This document shows, in pieces, positions 1 through 12,176 of a stretch of 64,000 bases of DNA. The stretch comes from Lagopus muta (Eukaryota > Chordata > Aves > Galliformes > Phasianidae), in NCBI RefSeq assembly GCF_023343835.1, contig NC_064472.1, positions 47,527,652-47,591,651 of the forward strand, given 5' to 3'. Positions within the stretch are counted from its first letter, which is position 1. The number at the start of each line of letters is the position of its first letter. A program made the translations under genes and the position numbers. Below the pieces are notes generated by a model. The model was not told the origin of the DNA, ran no database searches, and saw only the letters and a list, made by a program, of their open reading frames with translations.

Positions 1-390
1 ATACCAAGATCAGGCCCAGAGGCCTGTAGTTCCATGCATTGTCCTTCTGTCCCTTCTTGTAAACAAACAGATTAGACATTTCATTTCATCTGGGACATCT
101 CCAGTTGCTGTTGATAAAAGATGGAGAGTGATTTGGTAGTAACATCTATCAGATTCCTCAGTAGTCCTAGGTGACTTCCATCAGGCTCCATAGACTTCTG
201 ATTATATTGGTGGAGTAGCAGGTCACTGGTTCCTCCTGAATTATTGGGGTTTTATCCTGCTTCCCCTTCCTCTTTTCCAGGTCAGGGGATTAAGGATAAC
301 TTGTCAAACTCTTAAAGACAGAAACGAAGAAGACAAGTACCTCAGCCTTTTGCTCTTCCTTGATAGCAGCATTCTGTGATCAGTAAAAAC
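1..390 (-). mobile_element. Old CR1 LINE fragment (ORF2 linker/RT start)
   Basis: The + strand has the CR1 order seen in the better copy at 33-34.7 kb. A 'gcctgtagttcc' block comes near position 23, a stretch like 'ccttcttgta' follows, then 'ctccatagacttctgat' near 188 and 'acctcagccttttgctctt' near 339. On the - strand these correspond to the stretch before and at the start of the ORF2 reverse transcriptase. Stops break every frame, so it is a decayed, truncated copy that runs off the left edge of the window. Family call is by similarity to other copies here. Confidence 0.6.
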
Positions 391-3344
391 ACAGAATGTA
401 TATTTGCTGACATGTACATAAAAAAAGTATTATAAGCTTAATCAAGTGTTATTTCAAGACAAGACTTTTTAAGTTGATCTAGAGTAGATTTAAGTTCCAT
501 AGGAATTCTGCAAGCATTACCAGTATGAGAGTATAGTCATAGTCAGTGTTATCAGTACATGACACACGGATTTCCAGTAGAGATAATAGATTCAAATCAT
601 TGCAGTGAACATAAGGCTGAGTTGTTTGTTTCTGCTGTTTGTTAAAGTGGCTCAGTTACATCTTAATTCTAACTACTATCTTAATTTGAAGGCTAGTCAC
701 CTTCTCACTGTAGTGCAGTAATCTTGTCATCCTAGCAAAGCAAAATATTGCACAGTATGATCAGATTAAACTAAAACTACATAGCTTTGTTGAAAGATCT
801 CATACACATAACAAATCAAACAACTCAATTGGGCTGAAAATCCATGCAGTTTTATGAGTTTTTTTATTCCCATGTATGCGTGTACACATTATATTTTCAT
901 ATAAAGATGCCTCTCTTGTAGATGTTACTCACAGATAGTCAAGTTTCTTTCATTTCTGAGTTAAGAATACGAAACATGTTTCCCATATGTGTGGAGCCTA
1001 GGAATTTGTCCAACTAAAAGCAAGACTTCATACATTAGTTGAAAATATTATTAATGGATAGAACTTCTAAGGCTTAAGAACAGAGTTTGAAAGAAGTATC
1101 TGAAAATAATATTTCTGTACTCTGGCTACCTAAATCTTACTAAATAAATAAGTGTAAAAAATTATCTTAATGAGATGGACTTCTCCTTTACAGTGCAGAA
1201 TCTGAACCTAAAATAAAGCCATATAAGAATTTAATTTTTAATTTATATATTCCAAAGTAGAGAATCATTTCTTACACCTCAGAATATTGCTCTTACCTTA
1301 CTGTTTTTAATAACCTACATACAAAAACATTGCACAAATAGAATAGAATAAATATTTAAGATGAGGAAGAAGTTAAATAAACGCTATTTAAAAAAAAATT
1401 GAAAGTCTTCTTGAGGTAAATCTAAAAATATTGTTTAAATTTTGTGTTATTGGTAAGCTATCTATTTTCCTATATATACAAAGATATATGATATCTCTCA
1501 TCAGCAAGGAGTAGAGTAGCACTACTTTTTGTATCTGAAATTCTGATGCAGTGAAAATAGGTGTAGTTTTCGTACTCTTCAGAAACTGTTATCTTTTTGA
1601 ATTATCAAAGAGAAACAAACACGGTCTTTGTAGATAGTGGAATACTGAGGATGTTAACAAGGAAAGATTCAATTGTTTTCATGTCATTGACACTGTTAGG
1701 GACAAGGAAGGCAATTTTCAAACTAATTTTTTTTTTTATGTTTTTTTTTAATGCTTTCTCCACCTACTTACAAAATATCACTTCTTGCATCTTCTTTAGT
1801 TTTTCTCTTTACTAGTGTGTCGAGTTATAGTCTTTCTGCTCTTTCTTTTTCCCTTTTTCCTTCTCTGCTGGAATATTGATTATAAGTATTTAGAGAAGTG
1901 CCTACCTGAAAAAATGCAATACATTTTTATCTGTGTAAAGTTGGTATATAAAGATCTCTAATCATAAAGCACAATAAAGTAATGAATTTAGAAGTACTAT
2001 GACATGCGCAACATTAGAGGTAACTTGGATTACAGCATTCTGAGCATTAAAACTTCATATTCTCTTTGTAAATCTGTGCTAACAGAATATTTGATGATTA
2101 TCATTCTGTTTAGATTGTAGAATCTTCACTTTTGATCACCATGTGTATGAGGGAGTTACAGACTAAGAACTTTGTTTAGGTTCTTTCACCTGTAATGAGA
2201 TAACATAATAATGCAGAATGAAACAGTTTTTTTCTGCAAAACACAATTGAAACATCACTTATCACTGTCATCACTGTCAGTGCAAATACTAACATAGAGC
2301 ATAGACCCAGAAGCCAGAGATCTGCTGGGATCCCACTGTATATTCTTTGTCTAATTTACCTTTTCAGAGGAAAACTTTGCCTCAGTCCACTAAAACAGAC
2401 AAAAGTAATGCAGAATGACCCTTTGCCTCTTCTGTGCTGGCATCAGAAAAGAAGGAAATACAGAGCTGCAGTGGGCAGAAGCTGGCCTCCACTGACTGTT
2501 AAAAAAGGGTACCTTACAAAGAATATAGCAGGGGAGAAACTTCAGCCTTTCAGCTAGCAAAGCTACAATAGAGAAGAAATAGCTTCTGCCCTTTTTAGTT
2601 GGCTAACCAAAGCCTCCAGCTCTTGGCATACTGCTGTGAAGAGTCCTAAAGAGAACACAGTAAATCTACTGAAATTAGGACAGTTGAACATACCTTGTGG
2701 AGTTTTCTAAGGTTCCTTCAATTTAATTGTATCCCAGAGGTCTCTTACACGCTTTGTGGGAAGGGCTCAGTGCTGCTTTGAGTTACACGCTATTAGTTAG
2801 CACGTATGTTCATGACTGCATGTATTGCATCTGAGCAGAGCTCACACTGCTTTTATCAGATATTACCTATATTTATTGAGAAGAAAATAAATTCCTTAAA
2901 AATAGTAAGCAACTTTAACATTCTTTTAACTTTAATAACTCATTTTTGTTGAAGGCAGGATTACTCCATGGAAAGTCTTCACCTTTGGCTACTATTAGTC
3001 CTGGTTACAATTTGGTTTCTATTTATTTCTCCATTTTCTATCGCTTTTCTGATTTACTGCTCTATTCTTCCCTCTATACTTCTATATTTCTGAGCTTCCA
3101 GAAAGTGGAATGGAAAATTCAAAAGTTAACATCTAGTTTTCTCAACTGACAAGCCAAAAAACAGTGAGGTAGTTCACATCTCATTAAATAAATCTGTCTG
3201 TAAATTCCTACCTAAGTACATTTATTTTATTATTGACTTGTTTAACTTCACAAAGATGGGAACTTGTCAGATACTAATTTCACAAAAAAAAATTGAAAGC
3301 TGAATTCCTGGATAATCTGAATACCAAAAAAGGATAACACAATT
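391..3344. other. AT-rich sequence without recognised genes
   Basis: I see no coding pattern, RNA gene or recognisable repeat here. Short open frames at 1597-1815 and 2946-3149 are T-rich and hydrophobic by composition, with no family resemblance, and look like chance. A less AT-rich patch lies at about 2280-2650 but has no identifiable content. Confidence 0.5.
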
Positions 3345-3667
3345 TGTATAATTAATGAATATTAAGATGTTATAATTATGAAATAAACAAGAGAGTTAGG
3401 CAAAGCAGGTTATAATAACAAAAAGAAAACAGATAGGACACTTACCCATATCTTGGGCTCGCTTACAAGACTCCAGAGTGGAGCTCCAGAAGAGATCCTT
3501 CCCCACTGGTAGCCAGCTCTTAAGTGGATCTAGGAGATGTGGAGCCAGGCTCCACCCCTTGTGGCAGCACAGGTGGATTGCCTTCACCTGTGCTCCCATG
3601 GCTGACTCATTGCTCAGCTCAGGTGATCAATCAGAGGTTCAGGCCATGATTCAGCAGTTCCCATACA
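3345..3667 (-). repeat. 3' LTR of the ERVL-type provirus
   Basis: It begins TGTATAAT and ends CCATACA on the + strand, giving TG...CA termini. It matches 8796-9113 along its length and also the solo copy at 45360-45684. It keeps a short segment (around 3512, 'agccagctc') that the 5' LTR lacks. Differences from the partner LTR are easy to find by eye, so the insertion is not recent. Confidence 0.88.
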
Positions 3668-3994
3668 CTCCACCCTTTCACAGCATGAACCAATGATCAG
3701 GTTGACTAAAGGGTGAGCTTTTTGTAATACAGAGATCCGCTATATTGTGATGCTTATACAATTTCCATTGCAACACATGTTGGCACAATTCAAGAGGAGT
3801 GATGATCAAAGAATATCCATATTCTTTTATGGGCCAGTGCTCAATGATGTTACTGGAGGCACATGGTCATTAGGTGCAGGTCCACCCTATGTTGCATCAG
3901 TCCCGTGTAGATGATTACCAGGTGTTGCACATGATCTGACAGTAACACTGGAACACTTTGATGGCATTTCATTTCTTCCAGTGACCCTGAAGGC

Positions 3995-5170
3995 TCAAAG
4001 ACTCATGAGGACTAATACAGATGTTTTAGGGGTACCAGGAGGGGAAGGTCTGCACTCCAGGGCAAGATATTCTGTATTTCTATCCTGAGGCAACACTTCT
4101 GCTTGTACTGGGGCACATCCTAGCCGCCTGTACCACACCTTCTGGCCAGACGTCTGCGGCTGCATAATAATATCAGGCACCAAAGGGGATATCCTGATCT
4201 GCCACAGGGACATGATGGGGGTCCCTTTAGCAATGAAAATCAGAGTATTGACCACAATATCAGTAGGCCATGTACCTATTACTGGGGGGACTACTGAACC
4301 TCCCACCTCCAATAATCTCCCCCAAGATGTAAGTAGGCCACACCACTTGGGTCCAACCTTCACTTTCCAAGGCCATTTTATTCTATAGGTGCCTGGATCT
4401 AAATTCTCAGGGGCAGGGAGCAGAGGATTATTTTTATTACCAATCTGGGGTCTTACCTGATTATCAGTGCCCATAATTTGGATCCTAACCTGGGTGGCCC
4501 ATGTTGCCTGCAACATTCTCAGGGCACTGGCTCTGCCGTCTAGGGGTCTTTCATTCAGGTCCCGCAAGGTTTCATACAGTCTTTTCATCCACCCCTCTGG
4601 GACTGGGAGTCTGTCTTCAGGGCAGCCTTAAGAATACTGTTATGACATGCAATGAGGCCTGACCCTGCCAGATTATATGGCAGGTGGGATCACCATTCAA
4701 TGTTATTTTCTTCTGCCCAGCACTGTATCGATGCACCAGTAAAATGAGTCCCTTGGTCACGCTCAATGACTTGAGGTGTCCCGTAGGCAGACATCAGTTT
4801 AGCGAGTGCCTTGATGGTATATGCCTGGTTTGCTCTCAGTACTGGATAGGCCTGCAGTAGCCCACTTGCAGTGTTGATGCAGATCAGGGCGTATCTTGTC
4901 CCCTCAGACCAAGGAAGGGGCCCAAGCTAATCGACCTGCCATGGCTGGAGAGGATTGTGTCCCCTAGCAAGATGGGCTGTTGTTTCAGGCAACGATCTCG
5001 GTCTCAGAGCAAGCATCGCAATCCCAGCATGCCTGGACGATATCAGGTAGTTTTATGGGCAGTCCCCATGCTTTAGCAGCTGCCCACATTGTCTTTTGTC
5101 CAGCATGCCGTAGCTTCTGATGTAACCAACAGGCGATGTTCTCAGATGGTGAATTCTCAATCCATCAAAC
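3995..5170 (-). pseudogene. ERVL pol: integrase remnant
   Basis: The - strand has a zinc-binding pattern, HX4H near 5100-5120 and CX2C (C-D-A-C) near 5010, in one frame. The catalytic core follows: an aspartate at about 4935 directly before an in-frame TAG, 'ERDQGTHFTG' near 4745-4775 carrying the second aspartate, and 'AEENNIEW' near 4710 carrying the glutamate. The C-terminal DNA-binding part is the longest open piece (3995-4588, 197 codons), with 'TYRIKWPWKVKVGPKWCGLL' as its centre. Integrase would insert viral cDNA, but the stop after the first catalytic residue and a frameshift make this a dead copy. Confidence 0.82.
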
Positions 5171-5248
5171 TCGGGCCAGCATGTCGGCTTCATTGTTTCC
5201 CAGTGACTGTAGGGGCTGATGACCAGAACATGGTAGACACATATGTGG

Positions 5249-5686
5249 TTAGACATATGGAATACAGTCAAACACATGTCCTTGCCCCAGATCGGCCAGG
5301 CATGGATAGTCCATTACTGAGTGGCCCATCTGTGCAATCCAAAGTGGGAGCCCCCAGTACACAGCCCAACTGTCCATACAGATATTCAGGACACCATCAC
5401 TGGGTTCCTCGGTTATAGCCATCCACACGGCTCGCAGTTCTTCCCATTGGCTGCTCTGACCATCCCCCTCATCGAACCAGATTGTCTCAGTGGAAGGATG
5501 GTACACTATTGCTCTCCACTTGCTTGGGTTGCCCTTGCTGGACACATCTGTGTACCAGGCATCTTCAGGGATAGGATATTTTCCCTCCTGAATGGGACTC
5601 TTCTCTGGTGGAGCGACCAGTATTTCTTTTGGTGCATCACTGTGATACGTAACTGGGCCTAGGATCTTCTGGAGTTCTTCTTTCAA
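5249..5686 (-). pseudogene. ERVL pol: RNase H domain remnant
   Basis: An open stretch of 145 codons shows the RNase H order: 'WYTDVSSKG' (first aspartate; the usual small residue after TD is V here), 'QWEELRAVWMA' (catalytic glutamate) and 'CMDSWAVYWGL' (second aspartate). It would degrade the RNA strand during reverse transcription. It lies between RT and integrase as expected. Frameshifts separate it from both neighbours. Confidence 0.85.
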
Positions 5687-5699
5687 GGGTAATGAAGAC

Positions 5700-7140
5700 A
5701 GACTGCTCCTATGGCTGAGATAGGCAAGTCATCATGCCTGTTTGTGCTTGGGTCATCCCTGTCTTAGAAAGGTGGGTCAGATCTTTCACCCATTCCTAAT
5801 AGGCAGAGTGGTCTTAACTATAATTTCAGCCATTTGAGTTATTGGCTCTACTGCCTCTAATGCCAAATAGGCAGCCAATAACTGTTTTTCAATCATACTT
5901 TATCTTTCTTCTTCTCCATGGCAGACCTGAGACTAAAAACCAATGGGAATCCAAACAGAACTCCGATGTTGCCATAGGCCCCAACCAAAACCGTCTTGAG
6001 TAACATGAACATCCAACTCAACTAGGAGGGTAGGATCAAATATACCCAATGCCTGGGCTTGTTTAACTGCAAGTTTTGCTTATTGGAAAGCATCGTGTTC
6101 TGTTTTCCCCCAGTCCCATGACTGCCCCTTTTTTTGTGGGTCTGCATAGTGGCCTTAGCAGCTGTGCTAAGTGAGGTATAAAGGCACGCCAATAACCCAA
6201 TATACCTAGAAACTCTTGCAGCTGCTTCAACACATTGTAGGGACTGGGAACATCTGAATCTTATCTATGACAGACTACTTTGGGCTTTCCTGACCAAAGC
6301 ACCCCCAGGAATTTTAGGACAGGCCCACACCTTGCACCTTTTAGGGATTTATAGCCCATCCCTTCTGTTGTAAATAGGTGGTTAATGAATCTCCCATCTG
6401 ACCTAATGCCTCCAGTGAGTCGGATGTCAGCAGGAGATCATCAATATAATGATGCAAGTTAGCATCATCAGGTTTTTTTCCCAATCAGCCAGGTCACACG
6501 CCACTGGATTGTGACAATACACTAGTGAATGCACGTACCCCTGTGGCAGGACCTGAAAGGTCCACTGCCTGCCTCCCCACATAAACGCAAACTGATCTTG
6601 CGATTCCTCAGCAATTGGGATACTGAAGAACACATTTGCTAAATCTAGGACACAGTGATAGGCTTTTATTCCCCTACTTAGTGTGCCCATCAGGGAGGCA
6701 ATAGTGGGTACAGCCACATGAATAGGTGGCATGACCTTATTTAATTCTCTGTAATCCATTGTCATTCTCCAAGTGCCATCCAACTTTCACACTGTCCATA
6801 TGAAGGAGTTATATGGGCTGTGTGCAGGTCTTATAATGCCCACTTTTTCTAATTCCTGCACTATTCTCAATGTTTAATCTTGCCTACTGAGGAGTCTATA
6901 TTGTCTTACATTAGTAAGATGGTGCGGTTTCAGCAGATAAATAGGCCCATGTTTCACGTGGCCTCTTAATATTGCCTGCACCGCCCAGATACTAATACAT
7001 CTCTGTTGAAATCTGAACTCTCCCACGGTTGTCTGGAGAGCCAGACTCCATAGAATATCTATGCCTAGGATGTATTCTTGGACTGAGGCAATAGACACCT
7101 TGTACTCCCGGGGTGGGACATGCCCAACCCCCAGTTTCAA
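5700..7140 (-). pseudogene. ERVL pol: reverse transcriptase remnant
   Basis: The core is 6427-6783: 'GTWRMTMDYRELNKV', then 'VLDLANVFFSIPI' with the first catalytic aspartate, then 'FQVLPQGYVHS'. The active-site YIDD is at 6437-6448 but in another frame. A one-base slip in the A-run near 6475-6485 separates it from the upstream part. The segment 6874-7140 is the N-terminal RT lead-in joined to protease. 5700-6420 corresponds to the thumb and connection and is full of stops. The wording is typical of ERVL-class RT. Confidence 0.85.
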
Positions 7141-7340
7141 CCTTGATTGACAGAAATAGTCAGTTCCCCAAAACCACCAATCATCACTCTGTCTCCTTCA
7201 AGTTTGGTCACATCTCTGTAGATAGTTGATGTTTCTGCTCCAGTGTCCACTAATACCATAACTCTCTGAATATTTTTTCAGGACCAATAAATCATTAATT
7301 CTACACAGGGCCATCTGGAGGCCCTAGAAGGACTAACATC
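7141..7340 (-). pseudogene. ERVL pro: aspartic protease remnant
   Basis: The - strand encodes D-T-G-A-E-T at 7230-7247, the retroviral aspartic protease active site, preceded by 'VLV'. It sits directly upstream of the RT lead-in. It would cut the Gag-Pol polyprotein. The surrounding frame is short and interrupted, so the gene is dead. Confidence 0.75.
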
Positions 7341-7391
7341 CCTCGTCACACCATGAATTGTGCTATGGCCAATTCTTTTGCTTCCTGTGGC

Positions 7392-8700
7392 TCAGGCATT
7401 TGGCCCGAGACATCTGTGGAGGCTTTTTTTCTTTTTTAATATATATTGGGAAGAGTGAAATCTTCTAGGTTCCATGTCATTGTTGGTATTCTCTCTATAA
7501 CCCTTACCCAATCGAGGAGCTTGAGTAGCCGGCATTTTTGTTTTAGTCACTGGCAGGACCTCAGATTCTTCTAATGTCCGAATGCTGCGCCTGGGCCACA
7601 AACATTCTATTTCTCCTACCTCAGCCATTAGCTGGGCAGCCTGCCGGACTACAGCTTCTGAGGCCACCAGGAGAATTTAATACAGAGACCAAAGTACCAT
7701 ACACATGAGAGGGAGCTTGCTGTAGAATTAAGTCTCTCATCCCTGCTGAGAAGTTGACCATATCAGGGCCATCAAATGTGTCTTCATAAATTGCTTCCCT
7801 TATGCCTAGATCACGGATATAATTTTGAAGGTCCTCCATGGAGGACCACATGCCTGTATGTAAAGGTATGTCTGATTTATTCGGCCATACCATACGGCAG
7901 GCCGCCATTAACCATTCTTATAGAATGGTTTTCATCACGATATTGATAACCCACATATAACCTTTGTCTGAGAGCAGGATGGACAGTCATGGTGGCCAGC
8001 TTGGCTATTTCTGGGCCATTCACCAAAACACTTTCTGCCCCAAAATCCCAGTCTTAATAACCAGGCTGGCACACTTTCTCTAGGTTTCTGCCAAAATCAC
8101 TGTACTAAAATCCATCAGTTCTGTTGCCATGTATGGCCAGGCTGTTACATGCAAATGAGCCTGGGCAGGGGGCCACTGATCAGGCAGCACCCCTGCCGGT
8201 CTGTCCTGTACTTTTTTTTCTGTCTTCTGAATAACGACCGACTTCTAGTGGATCTGTCAAAATCGGAGATTTGAGATCTAATTTAGATTTTTTATTTTCC
8301 TGATCAACAAAATCTGTTGATTCAGGAGTCTGGTCACTGTTTATTGAAATGTTACGAACTTAACGTACTGGAAGATGCAGAATTGGTTTCTTCCCTGTTA
8401 ATATGCCAAGCTCTCACTCTAGTTTTATAATACAGTCTTTCAAAAGTTGGTTTTCATTTTCTGAAGTATTATTCCTCATTTCAGCATGATTTAAAGCATT
8501 TAATAGTGGCTATGCCACTGTGGAGGCAGTTGTCTTTCTTTTGTGATCAGTATATCTCTGTTAAGTCCCTGAAAGTAATCTGCCATACAATATGGGTAGA
8601 TATTTCCCATAACATGTAAGGGACCTAATTTTTCAATGATAACCGCTAGATCATAATAGGGAGATCCCACAAATCCTGGAATCTGCCTTAGGATCATTTT
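7392..8700 (-). pseudogene. ERVL gag remnant
   Basis: Three open pieces (8500-8697, 7621-7908, 7392-7667) lie in the gag position between the 5' LTR and protease. The 7621-7908 piece, with 'DLILQQAPSHVYGTLVSVLN', has a capsid-like helical pattern and overlaps the next piece in a shifted frame. I do not see an intact CCHC zinc knuckle. The call rests mainly on position and on resemblance to ERVL gag; stops and shifts rule out a product. Confidence 0.62.
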
Positions 8701-8795
8701 TTCTAGGGGGGTAGCATTCTCCCCCCCAACTCAGAAATTCCAAAGGAAGGACACAATGCACATTTTAGTACATTTAGCCTGCCTGTCTCCCCAAG

Positions 8796-9113
8796 TGTAT
8801 AATCAATGAATATTGAGATGTTATAATTATGAAATAAACAAGAGAGTTAGGCAAAGCAGGTTAAAATAACAAAAAGAAAATAGATAGGACACTTACCCAT
8901 ATCCTGGACTCACTTACAAAACTCCAGCAGAGCGGAGCTCCAGAAGAGATCCTTCCCCACTGGTCTTAAATGGGTCTAGGAGAGGTGGAGCCAGGCTCCA
9001 ATCCTTCCGGCAGCACAGGTGAATTACCTTCACCTGTGCTCCCATGACTGGCTCATTGCTTGCCTCAGGTGATCAATCAGAGGTTCAGGCCATGATTCAG
9101 CAGTTCCCATACA
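8796..9113 (-). repeat. 5' LTR of the ERVL-type provirus
   Basis: Same termini and sequence as the 3' LTR, with a small deletion of about 8-9 bp near 8970 where both the 3' LTR and the solo LTR at 45.4 kb carry 'agccagctc'-like bases. It lies upstream of gag in element orientation, so it is the promoter LTR. I did not find a convincing TATA box in it. Confidence 0.86.
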
Positions 9114-9144
9114 ACAAGTGCATAGATACAATAGCAAACTTTGC

Positions 9145-9402
9145 TAAATTTCAACTTAATTTGTATGTCAGGGGGAAGTTCATTACAGGAATAGTGGTGA
9201 GGTGCTGGAACAGGCTACCCAGAGAGGTTGTGGATGCTCTTTCTCTGGAATTCTTTAAGTCTTGGTTGGTTAAGTTTGGATGGAGCCCTGGGCAACCTGG
9301 TCTAGTACCAGATCTGGAGGTTGATGGCCCTGCATGTGGCAGGAGGATTGGAACTTGACAATCCTTGGAGTCCCTTCTAAATCAAGACATTCTATGATTC
9401 TA
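9145..9402 (+). mobile_element. CR1 3' end fragment
   Basis: It reads 'gaggtgctggaacaggctac' then 'agagaggttgtggatgc', the standard CR1 ORF2 C-terminal text (W-N-R-L-P-R-E-V-V-D). The 3' UTR follows with 'ggaggttgatggccctgcat' and the CR1 tail 'attctatgattctac'. It is heavily 5'-truncated. It starts about 30 bp from the ERVL 5' LTR edge. Confidence 0.85.
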
Positions 9403-9727
9403 CAATTAATAACCATGTAGCATCTTTGTATGTGATATCTGCGAGTATAAATGCATTCCATAAATGCTGTAGCACTAATGGGGAGCAGACAGCACATTCT
9501 GTACACTGGAGGATGTTTTTCACGTTGTGGCTCAATATTTTATAAATTTGGACCCAAAGAAACTGTAAGCTATAGCATTACTTTTTATTAAAAATACTCA
9601 TCAGGGGAAAATTTATTTGCTTGTTTACTTGTTTTTATATTTCTCTGTTACTGCTTTCATGAACGTCATATGAATGAAATATTGCTCTCTTACAATTTGA
9701 AAAAAAGAAAGAAAAATAAATGCTTAG

Positions 9728-9808
9728 TTTTTGTTTTTTTGGTTCTTTGTTTCTTTGGTTTGGTTTGTGGGTTTTTTTGTTGTTGTTTGTTTGTTTGTTT
9801 GTTTTTTA
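9728..9808. repeat. T/G-rich microsatellite, (TTTG)n core
   Basis: The stretch alternates T-runs with G and ends in five tandem TTTG/GTTT units around 9785-9803. It is a simple repeat. Confidence 0.8.
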
Positions 9809-11477
9809 CAGGTTGCTTCTTTTGTGTACTTCCTCCCCAGCTTTTCCTTTTTGTGCGGCCAGGCTCCTGATTTGCTTCTCATTGCTGTGCACCTAGTGTC
9901 TTGCTAGCCCACCAAAAGGCTCCAACTATATATTCCATTGTTTCATTCTCAACCCTTTGTTTCATATTAGTCTTCTTATTTTTACAGCAACTTCTGCATT
10001 TTTTTCTTCCACTTGGTTTTTGTAACGAGCTCTGGTCTTTCCATAGCATGTACACATGCTCTCCAATGTCTTCAAAGACTCCCACCGCCAGCACAAACCA
10101 CACTGCCACCTTCACAAATTACTTTTTATTAGGTTTTCAGCTGCAGATCTTTCTACATTATGATGAAATTTCCCTTCTATACAAAATGCTACAACATTTA
10201 TTATTTTTTAATCTGATAATAACTAAAACTTATGATTTGTAATCATTTATCAAAACAGTCAAGATGATTTTTCTCTGCCTACTAGTGCAGGTGTCATTGG
10301 CTCCTCTTAAGATATTAATGCACGAAGTTCCACCAATTCTTTTGATGGTGGATTCTTATGAATGACAAGCGTTATTTGTATTCTAGTAACTTCGAATAAC
10401 AACTTCGAATTTACTCTGATTTCTCTGTTTAAACAACACATAACAAGTTTGCCCATTAGCAAGCCTTCAGTGTAAACAAGGATTATTTCAAATACAAGAA
10501 ATGGAAAAAAAGGACTCAGAATGAATTGAAACTGAATCTCTTTAATCTTTGAGTTTATATTAAAAATAAATGTGTATTGTAATGTTTTCCTTTTGGTCCA
10601 TGTATTATTCAGAATTCCTGACACTTCTTTCTTTAGCTCATGTTATTTCTATGTGTAATTAAATGAAAATAAGAGGTGTGAACCTAAGATATTTGTTTTT
10701 AAGTTTCAAGATGAAACAACTAGTCCATAAGGGGAACTATTTTTTTTTATTTAAGTTCTAATTAAATATCTCAGTATTCAAAATAGTTTACTGTTTATTT
10801 TGACCAAGTTACTTGCAAATCTTTTTTCTTTTTTTCCCCTAGAAACTAGTATTTTTAGACCAAATTCACTGTAAATCTGTTTTTACACAAATCACTGGAT
10901 AGCAATGCAGAAAATTAGCAATGACTATTATCTGTGATAACCTATACATTGTTGAACAATAAACAATCTTTACAGTGTTCAAATGTGTATAATATCCTAT
11001 TCAAAGTGATGTTCATCCTTCATTTGTTGTAAGTGCTTGTTATTATTTTTTCCTACTGAAAATTCAGTCTTTTTTTTCCATTGAAAAATTTATTTTTCTA
11101 CTGAGAAAATGACCTAAATAAAGAATAAACCACTAGAAAAATGGTCACTTGTGATAATTTTATTGGTAACTGCAAGGAGATGTACTTACTGATTAAAAAG
11201 ATATATCTTTCCCCCAAAAATACACTGCCAATATTTCAAAAAGGAAAAGCATTAACAATTGTTTCTACTTACAAATAAAGCATTTACTTCTTTATATTTC
11301 TTTTGGTACATGACAAAGAAATTGAAGATTGTTCTGGAATAAATTTCAAAGCCTTATACGCTAATGTCTTCTGTTGTGTATTTTTTTTTATTTAATAAAT
11401 ATGCCTATATTCTGTGGTGAACCTTTGTTACACATTCACGTATTCCAAAGTAGAATTAGATACATAACTTTTTTTCT

Positions 11478-11510
11478 GGGGGGGGGGGGAGGGAGGGGCG
11501 GTGGATGGGG
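11478..11510 (+). repeat. G-rich tract with quadruplex potential
   Basis: A run of twelve G is followed by A-separated runs of three and four G, then 'cggtggatgggg'. At least four runs of three or more G lie within 33 bases, which meets the usual G-quadruplex pattern. No gene lies next to it. Confidence 0.6.
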
Positions 11511-11754
11511 CAGAGAGAGCAGTGATGCATAGTTTTTCACAACATAGGATTTCTGTTTTAACTGAATTTCACAAGAAAATTTTAGATTACTCTCTGGATC
11601 AGAAGTTAAGATGCCGTAAGTAGTGTATATTCCTTAATGCTGAGAAAGAAGAAGAAGAAGAAGGTGGAGAGGGAAGAGAATGGTTCAATAGGCCTAAAAG
11701 ACATTTTCACATCAAAAAACACTGATGGATGATATTTATCTTAGCAAAATTGAC

Positions 11755-12165
11755 TCATAAAATGATAGAATGTCTTGGATTGGATGGGAGATGAAAGCCC
11801 ATGCAGTTCGACCTGCATGGAGCAGGGTTGTCACCCTCTAGATCAGAATGCCCAGGGCCCTATCTCACCTGGTCTCAAAGATCTTTGGGGACGGGGCATG
11901 CATAACATCTATAACAACCTGTTCTACTACCTTACCATTCCCAGAGTAAAACAATTTACTCTTAAGAACAAATCTAAATTTCCCTCCTTTTAGTTTAAAA
12001 TTATTCTCCCAATAACTATCAGAGCATGTAAAATGTTGATCTCCTTCCTGTATATAAGCTCTGTTTAAATACTGAAAGGCTGCAATTAGGCTTCCCCAAA
12101 GTCTTCTCCAGGCTAATCAAGCCCACCTCTCTTAGCCTCTCTTCATAGGTGTCACAGAGATAACT
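11755..12165 (-). mobile_element. CR1 fragment, 3' part
   Basis: The - strand carries a degenerate CR1 3' half. On the + strand the landmarks are 'aatgatagaatgtcttgga' (tail and 3' UTR), 'aacaacctgttctactacct' (the 'PREVVD' region), 'taaaattattctcccaat' and 'tcttctccaggctaatcaag'. It ends 'cctctcttcataggtgt', inside ORF2. Many substitutions mean an old copy. Confidence 0.8.
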
Positions 12166-12176
12166 AGATTAATATA

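Larger units (their letters stand above)
3345..9113 (-). mobile_element. ERVL-type (class III) endogenous retrovirus, decayed, no env
   Basis: Two direct repeats of about 320 bp (3345-3667 and 8796-9113) flank an internal region that, read on the - strand, runs gag, protease, reverse transcriptase, RNase H, integrase. The distance from the integrase end (3995) to the 3' LTR is only about 330 bp, so there is no room for env, as is usual for ERVL. RT and integrase wording resembles ERVL more than gamma- or alpharetroviruses; this is recalled family knowledge. Many stops and frameshifts break it. A 12-nt purine run (GAAAGGGTGGAG on the - strand, 3668-3679) abuts the 3' LTR and is a good polypurine tract. 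The primer site just inside 8796 could not be matched to a tRNA. The target duplication is unclear (acaat versus acaag). Confidence 0.88.
9403..11754. other. AT-rich sequence with simple repeats
   Basis: No gene is supported. It contains a T/G-rich microsatellite (9728-9808), a G-run (11478-11510) and a short GAA run (about 11648-11662). Open frames at 9879-10624 on both strands have no family resemblance and atypical composition. Confidence 0.5.
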
